From assembly GCA_963576765.1 (NCBI GenBank), contig OY755211.1:2918437-2982436 (forward strand): a stretch of 64,000 nucleotides of DNA, in the 5' to 3' direction. The stretch is from Draba incana. Taxonomy: Eukaryota > Streptophyta > Magnoliopsida > Brassicales > Brassicaceae. The notes below the pieces were generated by a model. The model was not told where the DNA came from. It was given only the letters and a program-made list of their open reading frames with translations, and did no database searches. The translations under genes were made by a program, and so were the position numbers. Below are positions 20,025 through 33,480 of this stretch, in pieces (position 1 is the stretch's first letter; each line of letters opens with the position of its first letter).

Positions 20025-20691
20025 TCATTTGAGGGGAATGAACCTTGAGGAGTGAGTAGCACCAACACCAGGCCTACCGTGCTTAACCGGCTTGTAAGAG
20101 ATCGAAAACTCAGCAAGGTAATGCCCAATCATCTCCGGTTTGATCTCAACTTGGTTAAAAGTCTTTCCATTGTACACACCAATGATACTTCCAATCATTT
20201 CAGGCACAATGACCATGTTTCTCAAATGGATTCTCACTGGTTCTGGCTTCTCATTAGCTAGTGCCTCTCTTTTCTACTCACACACATCAAAAGTCGCAGC
20301 CTTTAGTATCACAAACACCAAAACTAAATTCACAAAACAGAGGAACTCCAATTCGGTTGTTCTCAAACTTCAAAATTAACAAGATTGGATTAGTAAAGTG
20401 AGGATTTTTACCGCTTTACGAAGTTTCTTAATCAAAGCCATAGGCTTTCTTGTTAATCCTTTAGAGAATTCACATTACGTCACATGAATTTCTACAAACT
20501 TCTAAAAGATTGTGGAATCGAGATTCGACTCTTCTAAAAGCGAATTTCTTGAAAGTTCTCTTCTTTGGTAATCCAACTGCAGCAACCTCTGGTTCAACAT
20601 CCGTATATAGAGAGATTTCGAAATGGAGAAAATTTTACAATAAACCAAAAGATTTCGGAAATGTGAAAAGAAGAAGTAAGGAACTTACCAT
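20025..20691 (-). pseudogene. RPS15 tandem copy 3, broken
   Basis: The ATG exon (20689-20691, followed by GTAAGT), the start of exon 2 (EPEVAAVGLPKKRTFKKFAF), exon 3 (RKPMALIKKLRKA) and exon 4 (KREALANEKPEPVRIHLRNM to RFIPLK) are all present. However, the second half of exon 2 coding for the segment up to SSRIRRR is deleted or scrambled (the frame reads RRVESRFHNLLEV instead), the second intron is nearly gone, and the exon 3 acceptor AG reads GA. It therefore cannot make a normal uS19. The last exon is unusually well preserved at the protein level, which suggests that decay is recent. Confidence 0.8.
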
Positions 20692-20894
20692 TGTTGAAAT
20701 CTCCGCGAGAGAAAAGGGGATAAACCCTAAATCTTACGTTTTGCAAAAGGAACAAGCAAAAAATTTTGATTCGGAACATATACGACGACTTAGCTAAACC
20801 CTTGAAAGTAAAGTTTGTTTCATATTTAATAATACGGTCCGGATGTATAAAATTGAAATGTAACGTTTTGTTTTTTTATCCACTATCCAAAAGG

Positions 20895-21365
20895 AATTTT
20901 TTTTTTTTTTTTTGGCATTAAAAACACAACATATTTATTGACTCTTCTAAAGAGCAATTCTTATAGTTACAACCAAAATAAGCTCTGCAACTAAGTTCTC
21001 AAATGTAAGCATCTATGGTATCCTCAAAGTCTCAACAATGTGGATGCTTGCTAAGATTCCACAATCTCAATGGTATTCATATTATCTCGGAAACCTAGTC
21101 TTCCCTCTATTACTCAAAATAGATCTTTGTTATTCTTCTTCCACGTCTTTAGCTTGTGGACGACGTTGTAAATGTCACGAGGGACCCTTTCATTTTTTTC
21201 GAGTGAACGACCGCATCTCCAATGGACTGCTTCATCTCTGGTGACCACTTCAAATGGGTCTTCTTCTCTTGGTTCAGTTACTCTTGGATCACTTTTTGAA
21301 CATTAGCATCTGTAGCATTTGTTATCACCTTAGCAATTTCCTTTTTTAGATGATTTTTTTATCGC
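20895..21365 (-). pseudogene. Possible processed pseudogene fragment with A-tail
   Basis: On the minus strand, codon-like text (EEDPFEVVTRDEAVHWRCG, PRDIYNVVHKLKTWKK, KEIAKVITNATDANVQKVIQ) broken by stops runs from about 21340 to 21140, followed by UTR-like sequence and ending in a run of 18 A residues (plus-strand T run near 20897-20914). The layout resembles a retroposed mRNA, but I do not recognise the parent gene and no target duplication was confirmed. Confidence 0.3.
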
Positions 21366-23235
21366 CACCCGCCTCTTTTAGAGGTTTAAAGTTTAAGAAG
21401 TTCACTACGTTTATGATCAATTAATTTGATAATCAAGGAGGACAAGTGTTCAATCGAGAGATATAGTTCCTAATGAAACTAAAATAAGTAGGTGCATTCC
21501 GTGTTCATTCACCTAGTGAAATATTATAACACAAACATATATTAGTTATCATATATGAAAAAAGCCAGCAACTAAAATACAAACACACACGATATCTTGT
21601 TAACAAAAATATAATAGTTTTGTTATTCATGAAAAAAAATAAAAACAATCTAACAAAGTTTAGGGTTGTCCATTTCGGATAGTTGAATAGGTCTTAGAAA
21701 CTCAAATACTTAAAATGACTGGCCAAAATCATACTAATATGTTCATAGTCTCGAATTTAAATTTTGATATTTCATGTGATTAAATTTTTTTTTTTATTAT
21801 ATTTTGGATAACTTTTAGTTAATCTAAATTGTATGTTCATGCGTCTTATCACATATGTGATATGTTTTTGTACATTTTGTGAACAAAGTAAATTGTTCCA
21901 AATGGATAATTATTTCAACGTATGATGTTGAATTTGCGCAAATTTGTAAATGCGCAAATGACAAATAACTTAATGTAACCATCAAATATATAGCTTGGAA
22001 CCCTAAACTGATTTCGGATACATTAGGTTAAATCTTCATATATTTTAACCCGCTACAAATGTTGTCGGGCATGGGTTTACTTACCCCGCTACAGATGCAA
22101 ACCGTGCCAATCGGAATGTGATACTTGGGACTTGAAGAACATCCATGTTCCAAGAGACAAGAGTCTTTGTCATCGGACATCAGGCTTGCCAATTTCATGA
22201 GCGTCGGTCTTCAGGTGAAAAGTTTATTGGGTATTATTGGGAGGAGATTGGTGGTATATCGATCTTGTTGAAACAACAAATATGTGAGGTGAAACCGTCT
22301 TTTGAGTTTATGAGAGACGAGGGTGAGTCGACGCCTTCTACAGCTATTCGAAATTGGATCATGGACGATTTGGAGTGCTCTCCTCGAATTGAGACTTGGT
22401 ATGTTATTTTCCATTTAGGTATCTTGAATTAATGTTTTGGTGGGAATCTGGACATAATCTTGCTAATTCACCTTGTAGATTGATGAAAATTATTGAGATT
22501 TAGCTTATCCGGAGAAGATAACAGTGTGTTTTCTCCGGAGAAGATAACAATTGCTGACGGGTGAAGAATGACAACAAAGAAACAATAGCTAGAGAGTTCT
22601 TCTACTCGCAAACAAAGCGTGGTATGACAAAAGATTCAAAATCGATCCCCAAGGCTTAGAGACACAATGACATCTTGCTATAGCCTTGGATGAAATTATT
22701 GAGAAGATGTATGCACATCATCATGGATGGACTCTTGATTTGTTCCAGAATACATCATCGATTTCTCGATCTCATTATGAAATGAATGGTGCGTAAGCAT
22801 ATGGAACATCAACGGAATCAAAGGCCATCGATTCTCCTTGCAAAGTGCTTCTAGTTCCTCATTTATAAAATCAGTCTTGATGATGTTGTATCTTGCGCAA
22901 ATCTGCCTAGGAGTTTTGCAAAAGGCTATAATCTCATCAGCGATTATTTGGCAAGTGAAATCAAGGAGACTTCAAATAACTAGGTAATTCACAGCCATAA
23001 CGAGATCGAAGATAGAGGAACGGTTTTCAAACATAAACCCATCATCCCACTTCTTGAATTAACTCACATTTTTTCTTTGTATTAACCATTAGGGCAGGGC
23101 GAACAAAAGAAATCTAAATCCGAAATAGGAACCCTATTAATCTCCACACAAGTCATTGGAATAAACCTATTTAATTAAATACACAAATTCAAATTGCCCC
23201 CAAACAAAACAAAAGTATTATCTATATAAAATTCC
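21366..23235. other. Intergenic with one anonymous open frame
   Basis: Mostly AT-rich spacer. An open frame of 95 codons at 22145-22432 (+) and fragments to about 22800 look protein-like but match nothing I recognise and have no clear splice partners. The right end includes the TZP 3' UTR. Confidence 0.35.
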
Positions 23236-26121
23236 CTAAACGCCTAACATCTTTCTCTGCTCAATTTTCCGACCAAGTTCTTCTTCCGTTGGGACACTGC
23301 CGCCGCTTCTTCCGGCACTTTTTACGGCGCTAAGCCACCACTCTTTCAACTCCTCCTTCTCAGGTCAGCAAAAACAAATAATTCAGATATGAAAAAAACT
23401 TAATAATCACCACTAATTTGTGTGATCAAATATACATACCTCAAGAAAGTCATGGTTTGAGATAAACTGAGACTCAACAAAACAAGTCACCCCTCCAACC
23501 TTAACCGAGATCGAACCGTTCTCTGACTGTCTCCTTGAGATTTGTCCCTCCGTAGCCCCTAAATAATGTCGGTATAAACCAAACATTGAGTTACAAAGAT
23601 ACCGAGAAATGCGTGTTTTCTTTTCGAGTACTAATTGATTCATATGGAAATATATAATATACCATCTATGCGTGCTACGTAGTACCCGGTTCCTCCTATC
23701 CCTTCTTCCCATTTTCCGAGCCTTAACCGCAAGAAGAACCCTTCGAGACCCGATACAGACTTGTTGGTGTTCATCCATCTGTAATGGCAAAATCAAAAGT
23801 GAGAGGAGGAGAAACACTCTTTTCTATTTTCAAGTGTTAATAATGTTCAATGAATTTGGATCTTTACTTGAGAACGTCTGTGCGGGTCAAACGAAGCAAC
23901 TGAACAGCGTTAAACACCGCCTTTGGTACGTATGTCACTTGCTTAGTTGTGAAATCGCTTAAGGGTAGCTTCGTGCCAGAGGTTGAAGCGAATGCGTGCT
24001 TCATTGCTCTGTCTTCGGCTCCTGAGCTGTACGGTGGAGCATTTGGGCATGTTGCAGCCCAGTGACTAAGCTGAAAACATCTAATACACAGACTCGACGC
24101 TTCTTCTCTTCCGTTCCGAGCACTTAAGTTCTGTACTAGATCTCTAAGCTCAGTATCAGTTACTTCCAAACAATCCTTTAACCGATGACCCTTTTTACCG
24201 CAGTAGAAACAGATTGATTCCGTCTGTTCCTCCTCCGTGGTCTCAGTTAAAGAACATGAGGGCATGATGTGTTTGAGTGCTTCTAATCTTCTGGCAAATA
24301 TAGAAGCCATTGCTTCTGAAGACTCTATTCTCAGTGAAGAAACTATGGGAAGAATCGGGTTATGACTATCGAACCTGACTTGCTTGCTAACACTAGGTAT
24401 TATAACATTATTGTCTATCAACATTTTCTGCGAATCAGGGGTTTTTGCCACGTCTGAAGCTGAATCATTGGGCTCTTTAGCCGCTTCATTGGTGATTCTC
24501 TGTTTCTGAGGGAAAGAGCTTCTTGAAGAAAACCGGCTTATCCACAAACTTTCAGGACCAGAGTTTCTGTTTGTTAAACGTTGGGAAACCGGCTTTTCCT
24601 CTTCATCGGGCTTAGACTTACTAAGCGATAACAAAGAGACGTTTGGCTCTTTTTCCTCGTGTTTGTTCTCCGAAGATAATGCTTCGCTTGACTGAATTTC
24701 AACCACCGGACCAATCTCTTTACCAGATGAAGACAAGTGATCCTCTTTCGTAACGGGAATCCAGGGAAGTTCCCGCAAAGAAGCGGCATTAGTATCATTT
24801 GGCAAATCCATCTCCGAACCATCTTGGTTTCTTTTCCTCGGACAATATATGGACTGGAAAAAAGACTGGAAACCGGTGTTGTTCCTGCATTCGCTATTTT
24901 CCTTCAAGCAGCATTGATCAGTGATCGCGTTGACTTGACCATTAGCTTCTGAGGTGGTGTTAAGCGCTACGAAAGGAGAATTGTCTTCTTCATTACCATT
25001 CCAGATTCCTTTTGTCATGTTTGATATCCAATTCATGAAAGAACTATCTTGCTTGAGTTTCGAACTTGACCCCAAACATTCATCACCCAGAGTTTTCAAC
25101 CGTTTGCTTCCAAGAATCAGCCCCTGCTCAAAACCAGGTCTTTTCTTCCCCCTTGAAAGCAAACCCGCGCTGTTGCAACTTTCTACACTACCGAAACTCT
25201 CATCATCATCATCACCATTACCATCAAAAGACAAAGCTTTTCCTTTCCCTTTCTCTTTCGCACGACGCCTGTAAGAACCACTCGGTCCAGCATCGGTCTC
25301 ATTCTCCGCCAAGCCCTCCTCTTTACCTTCACATTCCACCAGAGCCTTACTAGCTCCAACTGCAAGAGTTGCTAAGTCATTCTCATCCGTTGATTCTAAA
25401 CGGTCAAGAATATGAACTCTCTCATTTGTCTTATCTCCACGCTTAGTCGGTTCTTCTTGGGATCCACTACTTTCCAACCTCAACTGTTCTTTTCCTTCGA
25501 TAGCTCTCGGACTATCTACTCAATATCGAAAACAACCATAAGAAACAAAACTAAAAGTCCATAACTACTAGTCAATAATCATATTTTCACCTAACGATCT
25601 TTTCGAACTTCCTACTCCTTTCTCTGCTTCCTCGTTCCCTATAACACCATTGGTTTCAACCATCTCTTCTCTTTCATGTTTTACATCCCCTGCAAACACA
25701 CAAGAACTCTCTCATTTCAACAAATACGATATACACACGAACCATTATAATCAATGTAGTGATTATTTTAGCAACCTGATAATGTTCTATTCGTTTGGTT
25801 CACTTCATCTTCGTTTCTATCCACCACGGTTCTTAAATGAACATCTACTACGCGTAAACCGGCTTCTTCGATACTCGTGCTATTCGAACGAATAACCGCC
25901 ATGTTGGTTTGCTGTCCTATATCAAAGAAATTAGGAGAGAGTAATTTTGTGTTTCCTTGGAAACTGAAATCTGCACATCTTACGCTAAGACCGTTGCGAG
26001 GAGACCAAACTAACTCTGATAATGCATCAACGGAACCAAACTTCATTCTTGCTTCTGCATTTGCACTTGAAGATGAAACTCCTAACAACAAGTTTTTACT
26101 TTGCTCATCTCCATTACCCAT
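23236..26121 (-). CDS. TZP: TZP, tandem zinc knuckle / PLUS3 light-signalling protein (At5g43630-like)
   Basis: Six exons, 25776-26121, 25591-25689, 23868-25515, 23663-23778, 23440-23558 and 23236-23358, give about 816 residues (831 recalled for Arabidopsis). The start MGNGDEQSKNLLLGVSSSS was taken as the family N-terminus. The long third exon encodes a disordered Ser/Glu-rich region and, near its end, two CCHC zinc knuckles (CFYCGKKGHRLKDC and CIRCFQLSHWAATC). The last three exons form the PLUS3 domain (WMNTNKSVSGLEGFFLRLRL, GTGYYVARI, VKVGGVTCFVESQFISNHDF) and end with an acidic/basic helix (PTEEELGRKIEQRKMLG). TZP is a nuclear-body protein that binds phytochromes and promotes blue-light and photoperiod-dependent growth. 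A copy of its last exon occurs at 52.0 kb. The last exon start could be 23355 instead of 23358. Confidence 0.92.
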
Positions 26122-29100
26122 TTCTCCTGAAACCAACCAAACCAAACATTCATACCTCACTTACCCTTACAAAATAAGAAAAATCTAAAATAGTAATAAC
26201 TAGTAACACAATTTGTTAAAATCCAAATTTCATTCTTGTAATCATAACACAGAGAGAGAGAAATTTAGAGAAGCAAATTTGAAAAAATTTCAGAGATTTA
26301 GAAAATTGTTCTTTCTTGAAACCATAACCCATAGAGAAATTTAGAGAACCCATACCAAAAAAATTGACCTGGACGACGAATTTTTAACCTCACTCTTAGC
26401 TTACAAAACAAGTAAAAACAGTAACACAAGTGAAGCAAAAAAAAAAACAAAAAACCAGATTTTTACAACCCATCGAAATAAGACAGTCAAAAAAATTCAA
26501 ATTGCTTACTTAAAATCATAACACAGCAAAACGATTACCTCTATCTCAAGCAATCATTGAAAAACCTAAGTATCTTCAGAGTGAAGTTGCTTAATTACAG
26601 AAACCCTAAAACCCAAAAATCAAAAAGAAAAGAGATTTCTTCTTAGAATCAAAAACCCAGAAGTCTCAGGAACATAAAACATCAAAATTTCAACAAAAAA
26701 AAAAAAAATCGACCCAAGTTACCTCCATCGGATAATTGAGGTTTCTACTCCAGCTAATTAGAAAAAGATTTTAAAAAGTGAGAGAGAAGACAGTGCCAAG
26801 CGGCGATGGCTAAACATAGAAAAGATGTGATTTGAAACTTGCTTCAAATCAAAAGCTTTTTAATTTTCTGCATATTTTCTTATAAGGTCCCTAGAGCGCC
26901 ACGTGTTTACATTCTTCTCCATGCATTTCGCGCTTCCGGAATTAAATTATAAAATGTACTTTTTCTACAGAATGATTTTGTTTTGCTAGGGAGAAAATAA
27001 TAATCATATCGAAAAAGATTTGTGGTAACGCGAGATATTTTGTTATTGTGATAATTTTTATTATTATTCAAATGCAAACAAATAATTACTAACCCTTTTC
27101 CTCTTGTCAATGCTACAATCTATATAATCGCAGACAAATAAAAGAAACAAAAAATCAAATATATATATATATATATATATATCGAATTTTAGATATATAA
27201 TTGTTTGATAAACAAAAAAGAGATGAGAAGTTTTCAGTGAGTTATGTCTTCTTCCGCTGTCAAGTTCTTGTTTGTTTCTGTAACTGTACGGCGGCTTTCA
27301 ATTGCAATCATATATGTAAATTCCATATATGTAAATAGTACAATGTTATAACATTGATGAATCCTAGTAAAGTATAAGTCCTAAGATAATATTTAGGCCA
27401 CATGTTTAGCTTTCTCTCCTTGGATTTAAGGATATACATTAATAAATATTATATGTACATTTCTCTTCATTCAGTTTCTTAAAGAAATGGACACATGGGT
27501 CTATTTTCTTTTTTGGAATTTTATGTTTTTGGTCTCATTTTCGACTCTCTAAAACAAAACGATGTAGTTGACAAAAAAAAAACGATGTATGTGACTCTTA
27601 TGTGAATTTTGTGTATTGAAGTGTATTCTTTGTGTCCATTTATATTGAAGTGTATTATTTGTTCTCTTGTATTTATCAGCTTTATGAACTCTGATGTGGA
27701 AGTGTATGTTTCATGTTGTACAAACACTCCACATGCCAACTCTAGTTTCCCTACACAAATTAAGATACTTGAACATACATATAATTAATAAAGTTTGTAC
27801 CATTGGCTCTGCGAATACTTGACACCAAATTTCCTTCTCGTTTTTGTTGATTTAAAATAAGGTGTTGAGGCGCATCGATTTGTATGGATTTTGTCACAAC
27901 ATGTCTCATATTAAATGGAATATGTGTGATTTATATATTCGATGAGTATTACCTAATTGCTTTTCGGATGTGATTTTTGAATGATATCCTAACAAAACGA
28001 ATATAAACAAACAACAAAAACGTCGAAGACACTATTTTCATATGTTTTATTAGATATGAATTCAAAAACAACAAAATGAAATCCTAAACATAACAAGGTT
28101 ATTTGTACGAAAATTTGAAGATTCATGATCAACGTATAATTAGAGTAATTATTAAGTATTTTTTAAAAGAGGACAATGAAGCAGTTGAAGATGAGACATC
28201 AAAGATGTATAAAGTTTCTTTCATCATAAAGATATTGTCTCAAATTTTGTCTTCATTCCCACACAGAAAATTTTAACAAACTCTATCCATCACATGTCTT
28301 GCTTGTAGTCCATTTGACATTCAAACAAATAAAAGGAGGTTGGATGACTAATTTGGTGATGTATAAACTTCAATTTGAAAGCTGCTTGATTAATAAAACA
28401 GCTAGCAATAGGGTCCAAAATATTAAATGTTTGGTTATGGACTTATGGGTGTTATACCGACTTTTTCTTTATGTCGACTACGTATAGTCACATCTATTGA
28501 TATTACTTGAATCAATTAAACTACTTGATGATTAAATCATGTGAACAAAAATCATATATGCAAATTCTCAAAGTAGCAACTGGCCATCAAATCATGACAA
28601 ACGCACTTACTAAAAGATTTGTGCGAATCTGTATATGTATTTGACTATTTTTATTGTTGTCAATTTCCATTGTTCATATAAATAGCGATTTTGGAGTATC
28701 GAAGATTATTTATAGAAACGTTCAATGTTCGAATACTAACAATTTTGGTGTTAACCATGGAAGGATACTACGATCTAAATAAGCAAAATACATAGAACAT
28801 GAAAATGCTTTTTGGCTATTATTTCATTACATTTGTTCTCTTACAAATGCTTTAATTTTTTCAAAATTTTCTATAATCTCATATGTGTAGTTCTTCAGTT
28901 TCGGTCAAGGTTTTTGATAGCAAGTTTCTAACACTATAGTTCTACAAAGTTAGAAAAAAATAAAACAGGTTGGATATTTTACTCATACGTTGGTTAGCAT
29001 TTGTGTATCCTTTTTCAGGGAAGCAAACTAAACTGAAGTTGCACATAAAGCTCTCTTTGAGAGTATGAACACATATTTTTTGCTCTATTGGGAAAGTAAA

Positions 29101-29540
29101 AGAAAATATAATAATTATGCGCTCAAGTCAGAAAAGGAAATAGAGAGTAACGAGGCATGTATAAAATATGTAAATCACGACCTTTTTGGCTAATCTCTAT
29201 AATTTAACTATATAAACTGATTATTGCATAGTTATGAACAAATGATACTTTATCAATATTGCTCCTTTGAACCCATTAGTGTATTACATATCAAACCGAT
29301 CTGTACGATCTTCAATACGTGGAACTATTGAATCAACAAGCTATCGTACGTGAACTTTCCATAGCAATATTAATCATATGCGGCGGGTAATTACTTAATT
29401 AAAAGTGTAAAACCAGTTAAAAAATACACAAAATATTGAAAACTATAATAGTCAAAAGGAAAGAAAAAGAAAACAGTTGTTACGAGCCAATTTCCACACT
29501 GATTCCAACAAGATTTTTCAACGGAATTGGTAAAGAGACA
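26122..29540. other. TZP 5' region and gene-poor spacer
   Basis: 26122-26760 has GT/AG-like signals and pyrimidine tracts consistent with a 5' UTR with an intron for TZP. The remaining 2.8 kb is AT-rich with no coding similarity. From memory, genes for a PCFS-like cleavage factor and SUC6 lie between TZP and UAH in A. thaliana; neither was recognised here. Confidence 0.45.
27159..27182. repeat. (AT)n microsatellite
   Basis: About 12 perfect AT dinucleotides. Confidence 0.9.
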
Positions 29541-29544
29541 GAAA

Positions 29545-29941
29545 AGAGAAAAAGAGATACCCCCATCAGTTAAAGCTGCCATTAAATTCGATGTCATATC
29601 TTTCTTGCTACAATCAGCGCCTTAAAACCAGTTCATATTACTATTAGTATAATTACAGACGTTCAAACAATATCCTATAGTTTTTGATTATATACAAACA
29701 TTAACCAGGAATTTTATCAATCTACACATTATTCATCAGAAAATAAAGCATTTGGTACCAACATATCGAACCATAGACGGAGAGTTAAATTAATTATGAA
29801 GTTAACGATTGGTATTGAAGATTGAATATGTTTAAGAAGCAAACCGTGTAAGTTGAAGGGAATGAAGCCTGGTCCGAAATCATCATAATCATCGTCATCA
29901 CCATGACATGGAAGAATGGTCTCGAGCCAGGCATCATCCAC
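29545..29941 (-). CDS. Uncertain small gene or gene fragment with acidic N-terminus
   Basis: On the minus strand an open segment begins MDDAWLETILPCHGDDDDYD and runs DFGPGFIPFNLHG; a possible further exon at 29580-29625 reads CSKKDMTSNLMAALTDGG before a GTATCTC donor-like site. I do not recognise the family. It could be the surviving piece of a gene whose 5' part was cut by the adjacent (AG)n tract at 29959. Low confidence. Confidence 0.25.
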
Positions 29942-29956
29942 CTCAACTTTTGGCTC

Positions 29957-30714
<758 letters not shown>

Positions 30715-30999
30715 GCCATGTTCAATAGTTGCTCTTAGGTGTGTTCTTAGGGAAGTAATCTTTAAAACTCCAAAATTTAGAAAAAAATTCTTTAACACCC
30801 TATCTATAATTTTCAATTTTGTTCTGAATTAATTTTAATTCGAAAACTGGTCAAATACTACAAAATCCTTAATGAATACTGATAATTACATGATCCAACC
30901 AAGAATCCGGATTCAAACCTGGATCCAACAGAAAAAAACCCAGATTATTTTTTCTTATCTTCCGTAATAAAAAAAAACATCAAAATCAAAATCCCTAAT

Positions 31000-31440
31000 T
31001 TTTTTCACGACTCTGAATCTTCTTCACCGCTTCTCCTCTCTGCTCTTAATCACAACATCTTCTCCTCTCACCTCGCCTTGATATTCTAGGGTTTCTTTCT
31101 TCCTTTCTCTGCCTAAAGCTTTAACTTTTCTTTTCCTTTAGCTTCTCTCAAAGGCAACATCTTGAAGGCGAACTTGGTTTAATCTCCTTCCTTACTCCGT
31201 CCATCTTCCAAAAACGTCTCTGGGTCAATTTCCTTAATGTCAAGATATCATGGGTAATGGGTTCATGCGATTCGACTCCGCACCTCAAACTCGTCTCAGA
31301 GTATGTCTCAGTTCTATTCTGTTTGATCCAGTTAATCTAGATTCTTTAATGAAATCGAGTTGTTTCGTTCTTCAAAAGCTTTTTCGTTTGTGCTTAATCT
31401 ACTTGGAAATGCCTCATAATCAGATATTGTGTGTTTGATG
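31000..31440 (+). pseudogene. Host-gene-like leader and first exon inside the transposon
   Basis: A CT-rich leader with CTAGGGTTTCTTTC-type text, typical of plant 5' UTRs, precedes an ATG at 31250 (MGNGFMRFDSAPQTRLR) and a donor-like GTATGTC (AGAGTATGTC). It may be a captured gene start. The parent gene was not recognised. Confidence 0.35.
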
Positions 31441-31895
31441 TTCTATAGAAACTTTCTCTCTGAAAAGTGATTTATTGTTTATAGAAGCCTCATAACTAAT
31501 AAACTAATAGTGGTTTGATTTCATATATAGTAATCTAAATTTGTTCTCTTTATTTGTAGCATAACTCGTCTTTATTTGCCCCAATTCGGGTTTCAAATTT
31601 TGGATTTGGAGTAAAAAAAATTTAAGGTTGAAGTGAATTTGGGGTTTTGGTTTCAAAATTAGGATTTGTAGTAGAACCAATTATAGATTTTGTTATGAAT
31701 TGAGGCAGACACTACATGAATTTTGTTTCAAAAGTATGTTGGGATTTGATATGAATTCGGATTTGTTATGTGAATTAGAAATTGAACTAGAGATGTGGTT
31801 TCGATATGAAATTGAGATTGATATGTTTTGTTTTGGATTTTGCAGAATAGATACGAAACCTAGCGTAAGATATTGTCCATCAGGATGAACTAGGG

Positions 31896-32175
31896 ATGTA
31901 TATTAATGGGGTGTGGATGGAGACTACGCCTTTTAGAGCCGGTGAAGGAATAATGGAGAACAAGAAACCGGTTGCAAAACCAGTTGGAGAGCCGAATGCA
32001 GAACATGTTGGAGAACCGGATGCAGGACATGTTGGGGAGCTGGATGAGGACATGTTGGAGACTCGGATGCAAGACAGGTTGGAGAACCGGTTGGAGCTGA
32101 CCCTAAAAAGGCTGGAAAGAAGAGAAAGAATGCGAAGGATGTGGCTTCTAAGACGAAGAAATTAAAGAAGTGATA
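31896..32175 (+). CDS. Small repeat-coding frame (VGEP-type octapeptides) in the transposon
   Basis: An open frame contains five imperfect 24-bp direct repeats from about 31983 to 32100 coding VGEPNAEH, VGEPDAGH, VGELDEDM and diverged units. An alternative frame over the end reads ADPKKAGKKRKNAKDVASKT, a Lys-rich tail. It resembles the disordered, repeat-bearing accessory proteins found in some plant MULEs, but no family is identifiable. It may be a pseudogene. Confidence 0.3.
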
Positions 32176-32766
32176 CTGTGTTAGGTAGTCAAAGTGTTTG
32201 TAAGGATGATACTTTTTTTAATGTTTTTGTGTTTATGTTGTCTTCTAGGATAATTTCAGGATGTTGAACTTAAGTATTTATGTTGAATCGGTTTTAGTAC
32301 TACTAGTTTTAATATATATTACTGCTTTAGTACTACTGGTCCTTATAGATACTACTGGGTTTAAAATTGGCTTTGTTAAATAAAAAATATTTAGTTTAAC
32401 ACGTTTTAAAAAATAATAAAAAAAAACTAAACATATTTACTATGTGCGCCGTCATAAGAGTAAAAAATATTAAAATTTTATACTCAGTCATACCTAGTAT
32501 TCTAGTATAACTCATTTACACATAGTTCTATTTTCATAGTTATTACGTTTAATCAGTAGTATTTGAGTTTAATGTATTTTTTCTAGTAGTATTCATCATG
32601 TTGTTACACAAAAACATATTTACTATCGTTTCATATATTAAAATGTTGGAAAACACAATGTTTGTTTGTTTGAGATAACAATGTGTGATTCTAGTCATAT
32701 ATGAACATATGTTTAAGGTGTAGTCTTTGTCAAAACATATGTTTCTCTCTTTAATTTTTGCTTTTT

Positions 32767-33170
32767 GAAAGATAGGTACCAAATAATCAATTAGACACCC
32801 ATAAGACTGTGAATAAATGATATATAAGTGAACAAATCATTAAACCAAACGTACCCATAAAGAACACACAAAAGTCTCACAGTCATACCTAGTAGTATGT
32901 AGTAGTATCAGGCAGAGACAATCAAAATAAGAATTGTTTTGAAAGATAGGTACCAAATAATCAATTAGACACCTATAGACAATGAATAAATGGTACATAA
33001 GTAAACTAATCATTAAACCAAGCGTACCCATAAAAAATACACAAAAGTCTCACAGTCATACCTAGTAGTATGTAGTAGTATCAGGCAGAGGCATACAAAA
33101 TAAGAATTTTTTTAAGTTAAGAAAACACACAGTCATACCTAGTAGTATGCAGTATTATCAGGCATAGACA
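32767..33170. repeat. 174-bp tandem repeat (about 2.3 copies) with TAGTAGTAT motifs
   Basis: Units start at 32767 and 32941 (GAAAGATAGGTACCAAATAA) and a partial third unit follows from about 33121. Each ends with CAGTCATACCTAGTAGTATG followed by TAGTAGTATC; the third carries CAGTATTAT at 33150-33158. Similar words (TAGTAGTATT, CAGTAGTATC) recur outside the array at 32550-32590 and 33530-33545. See findings for a possible link to VANDAL-type recognition motifs. Confidence 0.7.
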
Positions 33171-33171
33171 A

Positions 33172-33480
33172 TTACCTAGTTATGATTGGGCTCACTGGAT
33201 TCACTTCTCCGTCGATGTTTTCCAGGTGACATGTACAATGTTTGTTGAGGCGGTCTTTTTGTAACCTCGTGAGCCAAGGGTAGCCAAAACGGATGTTTTG
33301 GAGCTCTTCGTTAGGTATCATCCAAGTATCCATATGCGGTACATGATATATCGTCGACTTATAAGCCTTCACCCACTTCTTCACCCGGTATAATGGGGAG
33401 GCAAAATCATAATGGTGGACCTCCATCTCTTTGCTTAATCGGATGATAGCTTGTGAATGCAAGAAATAAGAAAATAACAA
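33172..33480 (-). pseudogene. MULE transposase C-terminal fragment (probable)
   Basis: The open segment reads EVHHYDFASPLYRVKKWVKA, YKSTIYHVPHMDTWMIPNEE and then RLQKDRLNKHCTC. The order Y-x-V, a YxxTIxxVPxMxxW motif, a basic RxxKxR stretch and Cys/His residues resembles the region after the SWIM finger of MuDR-like transposases. It lacks the catalytic DDE core, so it is a remnant. The assignment is by pattern only. Confidence 0.45.

Noticed and set aside
20025..20237. Intact third RPS15 gene
   Set aside because: The last exon is fine, but exon 2 is truncated and the exon 3 acceptor is lost.
32767..33170. CRISPR-like or satellite array
   Set aside because: Only about 2.3 units of 174 bp with no spacers, in a plant transposon.
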